Source of the DNA: Selenomonas sp963528755
GTDB taxonomy: Bacteria > Bacillota > Negativicutes > Selenomonadales > Selenomonadaceae
Direction of reading: 5' to 3'
DNA length: 64,000 bases
Assembly (NCBI RefSeq): GCF_963528755.1
Contig: NZ_CAURXA010000006.1
Location: forward strand, 1-64,000
Positions 17,886 to 24,907 of the stretch are shown here, one piece after another (positions within the stretch are counted from its first letter, which is position 1; each line of letters begins with the position of its first letter). The notes beneath the pieces are model-generated. The model did not search any database, had not been told where the DNA came from, and worked only from the letters and a program-made list of their open reading frames with translations. The translations under genes were made by a program, and so were the position numbers.

Positions 17886-18498
17886 GGTTACGATCACGCA
17901 GGGAAAGTACATTGCCTCCGCCGTAAAGAAGGAACAGTACCCCGAAGTGCGTCGCAGGGAGATCGTCTTCATCGGACGCTCGAACGTTGGCAAGTCGTCG
18001 CTCATCAACTCGCTCGCACGCACGAAGAATCTCGCTCGCGTCTCGGGACAGCCCGGCAAGACACAGACGATCAACTTCTACGAGCTTGGCGCGAAGATCG
18101 AGGGGGAAGACGAGCGGCGCGACTTCTACCTCGTCGATCTGCCGGGCTACGGCTACGCGCGCACGGCGAAGAAGAACCGCAAGATCTGGTCGCGCTTCAT
18201 CGAGGCGTACCTGCTGCAAAGCGAGGATTTGCAGTTCGTTTGCCAACTCATGGATATCCGCCACGAACCCATGGCTTCGGATATCGAGATGTTCCAATGG
18301 CTCGTGGCGAAGGGACTGCCCGTGCTCGTCATAGCGACGAAGGCGGACAAGTTGAGCCGCAACGAGCAGAATAAGAGCATCGCTGCCATGCGAAGGGCGC
18401 TCGGCGTCGCGGAGCTTGATATCCTGCCGTATTCTTCGGTAAAAAATGAAGGGCGTTCAGAATTGCTTGACGCGATAGCGAACGTTCTGATAGAATGA
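17875..18498 (+). CDS. engB: Ribosome biogenesis GTPase EngB/YsxC
   Basis: A 207-residue GTPase: G1 GRSNVGKSSLIN, G3 DLPGYGYA, G4 TKAD, with the T-rich switch GQPGKTQTINFY between. ATG at 17875 lies inside lon, behind AAAGGGGGG. EngB is needed for late assembly of the large ribosomal subunit. Its position directly after lon is conserved in Firmicutes. Confidence 0.96.
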   Translation: MPDRVTITQGKYIASAVKKEQYPEVRRREIVFIGRSNVGKSSLINSLARTKNLARVSGQPGKTQTINFYELGAKIEGEDERRDFYLVDLPGYGYARTAKKNRKIWSRFIEAYLLQSEDLQFVCQLMDIRHEPMASDIEMFQWLVAKGLPVLVIATKADKLSRNEQNKSIAAMRRALGVAELDILPYSSVKNEGRSELLDAIANVLIE

Positions 18499-18547
18499 AG
18501 GAAGGGTGTATTGCCAGAAACTCCCCAGAGAAAATGAGGGTGAAAAT

Positions 18548-19000
18548 ATGTTGACAGCTTTTGACAAGAAGCTCCTCAACGTCTTGCAGGCCGGCTTGCC
18601 CATCAGCAGCCGGCCTTTTGCTGACTTGGCGCAAGGCTTGGAGTCGGACGAGAAGACCGTCCTTTCACGCGTGAAAGAACTCAAGGCGCAAGGGTATCTG
18701 CGCCGCATCGGGCCGTTTTTCGACTCGGCGAAGATGGGCTACCGCGGCACGCTCGTGGCGCTTCGCGTGAAGCCTGAGGCGATGAAAAGCGTGGCGGAGG
18801 CCGTGAATCGCCATGTGGGTGTGACGCATAACTACGAGCGCGAGGGCAGGTACAACCTTTGGTTCACGCTGCTCACACCGAACGAGGAAATGCGCCGCAG
18901 GATTCTCGCGGAGATTCGAGCGCTTCCCGGGGTCGAGGCTCTGTTGAATCTTGCCTCGCACAAGAAGTACAAGGTCAACGTGCAGTTCAAGCTTGGATAG
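18548..19000 (+). CDS. ahbA: Siroheme decarboxylase subunit AhbA-like (Lrp/AsnC fold)
   Basis: A 150-residue protein with an N-terminal winged helix and a C-terminal AsnC/ferredoxin-like domain. GPFFDSAKMGYRGTLVALRV and VTHNYEREGRYNLWFTL are the hallmarks of the AhbA/NirD group, not of amino-acid-responsive Lrp regulators; the H-N-Y-x-R stretch binds the tetrapyrrole. With AhbB it converts siroheme to 12,18-didecarboxysiroheme in the alternative heme route. ATG at 18548 behind GAGGGTG. It forms a tight operon with the AhbB-like gene, only 8 nt away. Confidence 0.85.
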   Translation: MLTAFDKKLLNVLQAGLPISSRPFADLAQGLESDEKTVLSRVKELKAQGYLRRIGPFFDSAKMGYRGTLVALRVKPEAMKSVAEAVNRHVGVTHNYEREGRYNLWFTLLTPNEEMRRRILAEIRALPGVEALLNLASHKKYKVNVQFKLG

Positions 19001-19008
19001 GGGGGCGG

Positions 19009-19503
19009 ATGGAAATGCTCGATGAAATCGACAGGAAGATCACGCGTGCCATGCAGGGGGATTTCCCACTTGTGGAAGAACCGTACAAGGAAATCGCCGC
19101 CAAGGTCGGCATCGGAGAGGAAGAGCTTCTGCTTCGTCTGCGCCGTTTCAAGGAAAACGGACAGATCCGCAAGATGGGAGCCGTGCTTCAGCATCGCGCG
19201 GCGGGCTTCACGGCGAACGTCCTGTGCGCATGGGTTGTGCCGCCCGAGCGCATGGACGAGATCGCGCGATGTATGTGCGAAAGCCCTGCGGTATCGCATT
19301 GCTACGACCGCGATACGGCGGAGGATTGGCCGTACAACGTCTACACGATGATTCATGCGAAGAGCCGCGACGAGTGTGAGGAGATCGCCGCTGCGCTTGC
19401 GGCAGAGTGCGGTCTCAGTGAGCGCGTCATGCTTTACTCCGTCAAGGAGTGGAAGAAGACGAGCATGCGTTATTTCTGTGAGAATGAAGAGGGTTTGGCA
19501 TGA
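19009..19503 (+). CDS. ahbB: Siroheme decarboxylase subunit AhbB-like (Lrp/AsnC fold)
   Basis: About 164 residues, paralogous to the preceding protein. It has GAVLQHRAAGF, then VSHCYDRDTAEDWPYNVYTMIHA, the segment that marks AhbB/NirG-type subunits. The start could be ATG 19009 or 19015; the second gives better spacing from GGGGGCGG. The two proteins would form the siroheme decarboxylase complex in the cytoplasm. The downstream aminotransferase overlaps by ATGA, so the three genes form one unit. Confidence 0.85.
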   Translation: MEMLDEIDRKITRAMQGDFPLVEEPYKEIAAKVGIGEEELLLRLRRFKENGQIRKMGAVLQHRAAGFTANVLCAWVVPPERMDEIARCMCESPAVSHCYDRDTAEDWPYNVYTMIHAKSRDECEEIAAALAAECGLSERVMLYSVKEWKKTSMRYFCENEEGLA

Positions 19504-20687
19504 TGGTATCGGAAAAGATGCGGGAACTCGGCACGAAGAAGTCGACGATCCGCGAGATCTTTGAGTACGGCAGGAAGCGAGCGCAGGAGGTGGGGGAGGA
19601 AAACATCTGCGATTTCAGCCTCGGCAATCCCAATGTCCCTGCGCCCGACTTCATCAAGCAGGCAGTTCTTGCAATCATGACGGAGATGGAGCCGCAGGCG
19701 GTGCACGGCTACACCATCGCGCCGGGCAATCCCGCCGTGCGCGAAACGCTCGCCGCGAGTATCAACGAGCGATTCGGCACGCACTTTTCGGGCAGGAACC
19801 TCTTCATGACAGCGGGCGCGGCGGCGGCGATCACCGTGTGCTTCAAGGCACTCGCCGAGGAGGGCGACGAGTTCATCGCTTTTGCGCCGTTCTTTCCCGA
19901 GTATCGCTGCTTTGTCGAGTCCGTCGGCGCGAAGCTTCGCGTCGTGCCCGCCAAGACGGAGGATTTTCAGATCGACTTCGCCGCCCTGGAGGAGCGTCTT
20001 TCTCCCAGGACGAAGGGCGTCATCGTCAATTCGCCGAACAATCCGAGCGGCGCCGTATACTCTGAGGAGACGATCAAAGAGCTTGCCGCACTCCTTCGCA
20101 AGAAGCAGCAGGAATACGATCATCCGATCTTCCTCATTTCCGATGAGCCGTACCGCGAGATCGCTTACGGCTGCGAGGTGCCGTACATCACGAAGTATTA
20201 CGAGAATACACTCGTCTGCTATTCGTACAGCAAGTCCTTCTCGCTTGCAGGAGAGCGCATCGGCTACATCGTCGTGCCCGATGAGGTTGCGGACTTTTCG
20301 AGTGTCTACGGCGCTGTCGCAGGTGCGGCGCGCGTCCTCACGCATGTGAATGCGCCATCCTTGTGGCAGCTCGTCGTCGCACGCTGCGCGAGGCTGTCTT
20401 CGGATATAACGCCGTACGAGAAGAACGGCACGATGCTCTACGAGGGACTCGTGCGCGCGGGCTTCTCGTGTGTCAAGCCGCAGGGCGCGTTCTACCTCTT
20501 CCCGCGGTCGTTGGAGGCGGACGACTATGCCTTCTGTGAGCGCGCCAAGAAGTACGACCTCCTGCTCGTCCCCGGCACGGACTTCGGCTGCCCCGGACAC
20601 TTCCGCGCGTCCTACTGCATCGAGGAGCAGACGATCGAACGCTCTCTGCCGCTCTTTGAGAAGCTGGCGAAGGAGTATGGCGTTTGA
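19500..20687 (+). CDS. PLP-dependent class I/II aminotransferase
   Basis: A 395-residue fold-type I aminotransferase. The cofactor-binding Lys lies in CYSYSKSFSLAGERIGY; other marks are TAGAAAAITVCFKAL, NSPNNPSGAVYS and the terminal FRASYC with the substrate-carboxylate Arg. It resembles the aspartate/aromatic aminotransferase group but the substrate cannot be read from sequence. ATG at 19500 overlaps the stop of the AhbB-like gene (ATGA), implying translational coupling. A very strong terminator follows. Confidence 0.85.
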   Translation: MMVSEKMRELGTKKSTIREIFEYGRKRAQEVGEENICDFSLGNPNVPAPDFIKQAVLAIMTEMEPQAVHGYTIAPGNPAVRETLAASINERFGTHFSGRNLFMTAGAAAAITVCFKALAEEGDEFIAFAPFFPEYRCFVESVGAKLRVVPAKTEDFQIDFAALEERLSPRTKGVIVNSPNNPSGAVYSEETIKELAALLRKKQQEYDHPIFLISDEPYREIAYGCEVPYITKYYENTLVCYSYSKSFSLAGERIGYIVVPDEVADFSSVYGAVAGAARVLTHVNAPSLWQLVVARCARLSSDITPYEKNGTMLYEGLVRAGFSCVKPQGAFYLFPRSLEADDYAFCERAKKYDLLLVPGTDFGCPGHFRASYCIEEQTIERSLPLFEKLAKEYGV

Positions 20688-20705
20688 AATCGTTCGGCAT
20701 AAAAT

Positions 20706-20748
20706 AAAGAGGGTTCAGAGCACCTGGCAGGTGTTCTGAACCCTCTTT
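20706..20748 (+). terminator. Strong terminator after the aminotransferase gene
   Basis: Twenty-bp arms at 706-725 and 729-748 (one G-U pair) with a three-base loop (GGC), ending CTCTTT. The A-run upstream mirrors it, so it may work in both directions. Confidence 0.85.
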
Positions 20749-20775
20749 GAATCATGATATGGGAAGGTACATCTA

Positions 20776-20819
20776 TATACAACTGTCTATATATGCTAGC
20801 ATATATAGACAGTTGTATA
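20776..20819. promoter_or_regulatory. 44-bp perfect palindrome, likely operator
   Basis: The two 22-bp halves (20776-20797 and 20798-20819) are exact reverse complements around the centre GCTAGC; outer ends read TATACAACTGTC and its complement. There is no loop. Its right end contains the -35 element of the promoter listed next, so a bound regulator would block RNA polymerase. No regulator gene is adjacent. Confidence 0.75.
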
Positions 20820-20841
20820 AGTGCGGCATTTTATGTATAAT
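20813..20841 (+). promoter_or_regulatory. Near-consensus promoter of the solute-binding-protein gene
   Basis: TTGTAT (20813-20818), exactly 17-nt spacer, perfect TATAAT (20836-20841). It lies 73 nt upstream of the start codon and overlaps the palindrome. Confidence 0.8.
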
Positions 20842-20913
20842 GTACCCAATGATATACTTTCAAGGAAGCGCTGAAGCTGTCGGCGCTTCGATAAGAACCA
20901 AGGAGGGAAAGCG

Positions 20914-21951
20914 ATGCGACGATATACATCCCTGCTCCTCGTGGCGTTCATGCTGGTTCTTTTGATCGCGACGATTTCGGACAATTTGGCGGGGCATGCG
21001 GACAGGACGCGACGGGAGCGGCCTCAGCAGTCCGTCACGGTATATACGACCTTGCCGCCCGAGCATGCGGGAATCCTTGCTGAAGGATACGAGAAGGCAA
21101 AGCGCGTGCAGGTGAACTTCGTTCCCGTAAGTTCGGCCGAGGTCTTGCAGAAGCTGCATCAGGATGCCGCAATCGGCAAGGGCGGGGCGGATCTCGTGCT
21201 CGCCGATCGTGCGACATTGGAGAAGGCAGCGGCAGACGGTGCTTTGCAGCCGTACGTCTCGGAGAGCACGGACTCGGTCAGTGCGTCCTTTAAGGATGCG
21301 TCTGCTGCATGGACGGGCATCTGGTATGATCCCGTCGTGTTCTGCGCCAACCGCGATTATGTGCGTACTGTGCCGCGCGTGCCCAATACGTGGACGGAAC
21401 TTGCCACGATGCAGGGGATGCGCGTCGGCATTACCGACTTTTTTGCGGCGGATGCGTCGGCGAACCTTTTCTTCTCCATGATGTCGCAGTTCGGCGATGC
21501 GGCGACGTATGACATCCTGCGCGGCATACAGCCCAAGGTCGTGCAGTATTCCAAATACCTTTCGACACCCGTGCGCATGGCGGGCATGGGCGAGGTCGAC
21601 GTTTCCGTCGCCGTGCAGAGCGAGGTCATGCGCTACATTCATCAGGGCTATCCCTTGCAGATCATCTACCCCGAGGATGGCACGGCGTACACGCTGACGG
21701 GCGTGGGACTGGTCGAGGGAGCAAAGAACGAGGAGCAGGCGGAGGCCTTTGCGGAGTGGCTGCTGAGCGATGAAGCGCAGCTCACCCTGCAGAGCCGGGA
21801 GTTCTTCTTCGTGCCGCTCAATCCTGTGACGATCGCCTATAAGTCTTTTCCAGGGAAAGACGTCGTGCTCTTTTCCAGGCCGCAGGATTTCAGCCCGAGC
21901 CAGCGTCACGATCTCTTGGATCGTTGGGTGAAGGAAGTGCGGCTGCAGTAA
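20914..21951 (+). CDS. Extracellular solute-binding protein (ABC importer type), orphan
   Basis: A 345-residue protein with an N-terminal membrane anchor or signal peptide (SLLLVAFMLVLLIATI) and no lipobox Cys. The mature part begins VTVYTTLPPEHAG and has GADLVLADRATL, WTGIWYDPVVFCANRDYV, FFAADASANLF and AEAFAEWLLSDEAQ, like family 1 or iron(III)-type (Fbp/FutA) binding proteins. ATG at 20914 behind AAGGAGGG. No permease or ATPase gene is adjacent, so the partner transporter must lie elsewhere. A strong promoter under a long palindrome suggests tight regulation. The ligand is unknown. Confidence 0.8.
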   Translation: MRRYTSLLLVAFMLVLLIATISDNLAGHADRTRRERPQQSVTVYTTLPPEHAGILAEGYEKAKRVQVNFVPVSSAEVLQKLHQDAAIGKGGADLVLADRATLEKAAADGALQPYVSESTDSVSASFKDASAAWTGIWYDPVVFCANRDYVRTVPRVPNTWTELATMQGMRVGITDFFAADASANLFFSMMSQFGDAATYDILRGIQPKVVQYSKYLSTPVRMAGMGEVDVSVAVQSEVMRYIHQGYPLQIIYPEDGTAYTLTGVGLVEGAKNEEQAEAFAEWLLSDEAQLTLQSREFFFVPLNPVTIAYKSFPGKDVVLFSRPQDFSPSQRHDLLDRWVKEVRLQ

Positions 21952-21962
21952 AAGATGATGGT

Positions 21963-21986
21963 GGGAGGAATCCTTGGATTCCTCCC
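21963..21986 (+). terminator. Hairpin after the solute-binding-protein gene
   Basis: GGGAGGAATCC and GGATTCCTCCC, perfect 11-nt arms separated by TT. It has no T-run, so termination is only probable. Confidence 0.5.
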
Positions 21987-22019
21987 CTTATGCTTGATAT
22001 ACCTTGAGGAGGAAGTTTT

Positions 22020-23348
22020 TTGAAAGCAGGATTCATCAGCCTCGGCTGCGCCAAGAATCTCGTCGATACGGAAGTCATGCTCGGCATCTTGCAGGACAAC
22101 GGCATCGAGCTTACGCCCGATCCAGCAGAGGCGGAGATCATCATCGTCAATACATGCGCTTTCATCCAGTCGGCGAAGGAGGAATCCATCACGACGGTGC
22201 TCAATATGGCGGAGTACAAGGAAACGGGCTGCTGTCGTTCGCTCATCGTCGCAGGCTGTCTCGGGGAACGCTATCATCAGGAGCTTTTGGACGACATGCC
22301 CGAGGCCGATGCCATCATCGGCACGGGCGCATGGAACCGCATCATGGAGGCGGTTCGTGAGACTCTGGCGGGCAATCGCATCGTCTTGGCAGGAGAGAAT
22401 GAGATTGTCTACGATGCGAAGACGCCGCGTATTCTGACGACGCCTGTCTATACGGCCTATGTGAAGATCGCCGAAGGCTGCGACCATCGCTGCGCCTTCT
22501 GTGCCATTCCACTGATTCGCGGACACTTTCGCAGCCGACCGATGGACGACATCAAGCGCGAGGTCACACGCCTTGCCGCCGAGGGCGTCCGGGAAATCAT
22601 ACTCGTCGCGCAGGATTCGACGTATTACGGCAAGGACATCTACGGCGAGCCGTCTTTGGCGCGTCTTTTGCAGGAGCTTGTGAAAATCGAGAAGGTCGAG
22701 TGGCTGCGTGTGCTCTACTGCTATCCGAAGAATTTCACTGATGAACTCATCACGACGATTGCGCAGGAGCCGAAGATCTGCAAGTACGTCGACTTGCCGC
22801 TGCAGCATGCGCACAATTCGATTTTGAAGTCGATGCGCCGCCCCGATACGCAGGAGGAGGTCGTGACGCTTCTCGAAAAGATTCGCAAGCGCATACCGAA
22901 CGTCGCTGTTCGCTCGACTTTCATCGTGGGCTTTCCAGGCGAGACGGATGCGCAGTACCAGACTCTGCGCCGCTTCCTCATCGAGCAGCGCTTCGAGAAA
23001 GTGGGGATCTTCACCTACTCGCAGGAGGAGGATACGCCAGCCGCTTCCATGCCGCGCCAAGTGCCCGAGGATATCGTGCAGGAGCGCTACCATGATCTCA
23101 TGAGCGTGCAGTGTAAGATTTCGGAGGAGTTGAACCAGGGGCTTGAGGGCAAGGAGCTTGACGTGCTCGTCGAAGGCCGCGACGAGGAGCAGCCGAATCT
23201 TGCCTTTGGGCGCTCCTATCGCGAAGCGCCTGGCGTCGATGGGCAGATCTTCATCGAAGGCGATGCGGCGAGCCGGCCGGGCGACATCGTGCGCGTGCGC
23301 ATTGTGCAGGGCTTCACCTACGATGCGGTCGGCGAGCTTGTCGAGTGA
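22020..23348 (+). CDS. rimO: Ribosomal protein S12 methylthiotransferase RimO
   Basis: A 442-residue radical-SAM methylthiotransferase. The N-terminal UPF0004 domain has SLGCAKNLVDTE with further cluster Cys at CAF and AGCLG; the radical SAM cluster is in CDHRCAFCAIP; a TRAM domain ends the protein (GREEQPNLAFGRSYREAP). These residues distinguish RimO from MiaB. TTG start at 22020 behind GAGGAGGAAG. It adds a methylthio group to an aspartate of ribosomal protein S12, using two 4Fe-4S clusters. Confidence 0.95.
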   Translation: MKAGFISLGCAKNLVDTEVMLGILQDNGIELTPDPAEAEIIIVNTCAFIQSAKEESITTVLNMAEYKETGCCRSLIVAGCLGERYHQELLDDMPEADAIIGTGAWNRIMEAVRETLAGNRIVLAGENEIVYDAKTPRILTTPVYTAYVKIAEGCDHRCAFCAIPLIRGHFRSRPMDDIKREVTRLAAEGVREIILVAQDSTYYGKDIYGEPSLARLLQELVKIEKVEWLRVLYCYPKNFTDELITTIAQEPKICKYVDLPLQHAHNSILKSMRRPDTQEEVVTLLEKIRKRIPNVAVRSTFIVGFPGETDAQYQTLRRFLIEQRFEKVGIFTYSQEEDTPAASMPRQVPEDIVQERYHDLMSVQCKISEELNQGLEGKELDVLVEGRDEEQPNLAFGRSYREAPGVDGQIFIEGDAASRPGDIVRVRIVQGFTYDAVGELVE

Positions 23349-23427
23349 GGATACGGTTTGTGTACGATGTACGGGCGGCGGCGCTTAGGAAACGAAAGGC
23401 GACAGGATTTTGGAAGGGTGTATAGGT

Positions 23428-23922
23428 ATGGCCGAGGAAAGGGAGTCGTTGGAGGCGCTTGTCGGACGACTGCTGCGTGAGTGCGGCAGAACGATTGCCT
23501 GTGCCGAGTCGTGTACGGGCGGTCTTCTGACGAGCCGCCTGACCGATGTCGCGGGAAGTTCCGCCTATGTCATGGGCGCAGTCGTTTCCTATACGAACGA
23601 GGTCAAGGCTTCGCTCGTCGGCGTGCACGAGGCGACGCTCAAGGCGTTCGGCGCCGTGTCCGAGGAGACGGCGCGAGAGATGGCGGAGGGCGTGCGCCGT
23701 GCGATTCCCGCCGATATCGGCGTCGGCATTACGGGCATCGCGGGGCCGGGCGGCGCGACGGCAGAGAAGCCCGTGGGGCTTGTCTATATCGCCGTCGCCA
23801 CGGCGGGGGCGGTGCACGTGGAACGTCATATTTTCGATGGCGTGCGCACGGAGGTCAAGCGTCAATCGACAGAAGCTGCGCTCACCATGGTGCGGGATCT
23901 GATTCTAGATGATTCACATTGA
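23428..23922 (+). CDS. pncC: CinA C-terminal domain protein, nicotinamide-nucleotide amidase
   Basis: A 164-residue stand-alone CinA C-terminal domain. CAESCTGGLLTSRLTDVAGSS carries the catalytic Ser; also VSYTNEVKASLVGV, GVGITGIAGPGG and GLVYIAVA. It hydrolyses nicotinamide mononucleotide to nicotinate mononucleotide in NAD salvage. ATG at 23428 behind AAGGGTG is preferred over an in-frame ATG at 23410. Full-length CinA with the competence-linked N-terminal domain is not present here. It follows rimO by 79 nt and may be co-transcribed. Confidence 0.92.
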   Translation: MAEERESLEALVGRLLRECGRTIACAESCTGGLLTSRLTDVAGSSAYVMGAVVSYTNEVKASLVGVHEATLKAFGAVSEETAREMAEGVRRAIPADIGVGITGIAGPGGATAEKPVGLVYIAVATAGAVHVERHIFDGVRTEVKRQSTEAALTMVRDLILDDSH

Positions 23923-24084
23923 ATGGAACACAATTTTGTCACACAGCCTTTTAGACAAGTTTCAGCCTTTATCGCTGATTATTTAAGCAAATGTAAGGAG
24001 GCTCTAGATTTTTCGTTGTATGATGGCATGAACAGCAAGATGCCGTTCTGCCGATATTTTGGGAGTTGGGAAAGGAGATTTTTT

Positions 24085-24687
24085 ATGAAGCTGAAGAAGA
24101 TTTTTGCTGTAGCCCTCGCCTTTTGTGCGATGTTCGCAGTGACAGCAGTGATGCCGCAGACAGCGGGCGCGGAGCCTTACACCTATACGAACAAGGAGGA
24201 AGGCTACAGTATCATGTGTCCGACGAAGCCGCTTGGCGTTCTGCCCGCAAGTGTGCTGAATGAGGATGAGAAGGGCAGCGTGCTCGTCTTTGCCAACGAT
24301 GGCTACAAGATCAACAAGGCTTGGATCATCATCCCCGACGGCTTCGCCAAGGGGGATCTGCCTGATCTCACGAAGCTCTCACAGAAGGATGAGGCGCTTC
24401 TTCTGACACAGTTGAAGGAAAACAGTGCTTACGCTGTCGTCGATATCATACCGGTCACGGCAAAAACGAAGGGCGTTTTCGCCGTGACCGCGAAGACCAT
24501 CATGGTCGATACGGACGGCGATGGAGAGCTTGATACCGAAGCGAAGGCGGATACGCAGATGGCAGTCGTCTTCCTGCGCTCGGAAAAGGGGCGCGCCTTC
24601 AAGATCGAGTTGATCGACAACCCCGAAATCACGGCGAAAAACGTTTCGGAATTCCGCGCGGGCATTTCGACGCTAAAGGATTTGTGA
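24085..24687 (+). CDS. Conserved secreted protein of unknown function
   Basis: A 200-residue protein. ATG at 24085 behind AAAGGAG begins a classical signal peptide (KLKKIF, hydrophobic core, cleavage near TAGAEPY). The mature domain starts YTYTNKEEGYSIMCPTKP and includes a pattern like PsbP/DUF1795-type lipoproteins, with a calcium-loop-like DTDGDGELD near 150. I do not recognise a function. It probably sits in the periplasm. The 160 nt before it show an AAGGAGG without a convincing start and nothing else clear. Confidence 0.75.
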   Translation: MKLKKIFAVALAFCAMFAVTAVMPQTAGAEPYTYTNKEEGYSIMCPTKPLGVLPASVLNEDEKGSVLVFANDGYKINKAWIIIPDGFAKGDLPDLTKLSQKDEALLLTQLKENSAYAVVDIIPVTAKTKGVFAVTAKTIMVDTDGDGELDTEAKADTQMAVVFLRSEKGRAFKIELIDNPEITAKNVSEFRAGISTLKDL

Positions 24688-24702
24688 GCTATGCAAGGGA
24701 TG

Positions 24703-24731
24703 TTGACTTTTTGACCTTTATATAGTACACT
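24703..24731 (+). promoter_or_regulatory. htpG promoter with CtsR-like repeat
   Basis: TTGACT (24703-24708), 17-nt spacer, TACACT (24726-24731). The -35 box and the next bases form TTGACTTTTTGACCTTT, a 17-nt string identical to one in the clpB promoter (43387-43403). The two TTGAC units are 8 nt apart; the published CtsR box has heptads 10 nt apart, so the regulator is uncertain. Confidence 0.65.
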
Positions 24732-24734
24732 AGA

Positions 24735-24781
24735 TGCACGGGAACGGACGGCGCACAGCGCTTCGCCTCCCGTGCATTTTT
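24735..24781 (+). terminator. Hairpin with T-run in the htpG leader
   Basis: TGCACGGGA (24735-24743) pairs with TCCCGTGCA (24768-24776), with an inner GGCG/CGCC stem, then TTTTT. It lies just downstream of the htpG promoter and 127 nt before the start codon, so it could end transcripts early, or end readthrough from the upstream gene. Confidence 0.65.
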
Positions 24782-24792
24782 ACCATGAAACC

Positions 24793-24899
24793 CCAAGAGG
24801 TCAAGCCCAAAGGGCGCAGACCGATTGGTTGGTTTCTGGTAAGGGCGGCGCACAATGTCCACAAAGTGGACGTTTGTGCGTGTAGTTTGTGTAAAGGGG
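24793..24899 (+). repeat. About 107-nt dispersed repeat, copy A (htpG leader)
   Basis: Homologous to 11007-11116 read on the other strand. Its conserved hairpin GTCCAC AAA GTGGAC lies inside an outer GCGCAC/GTGCG pair. The repeat ends 8 nt before the htpG start codon and supplies its AAAGGGG ribosome site. Confidence 0.75.
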
Positions 24900-24907
24900 A
24901 TTTTTTC

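Noticed and set aside
15537..18074. 845-codon open frame on the minus strand opposite lon
   Set aside because: It is a shadow of the GC-rich lon codons; no start signal, and its translation is low-complexity His/Arg/Leu-rich without any family motif.
24734..24907. 58-residue N-terminal extension of HtpG
   Set aside because: It translates the leader hairpin and repeat; Hsp90 proteins start at MAKVQHEF-like residues, with a ribosome site in front.
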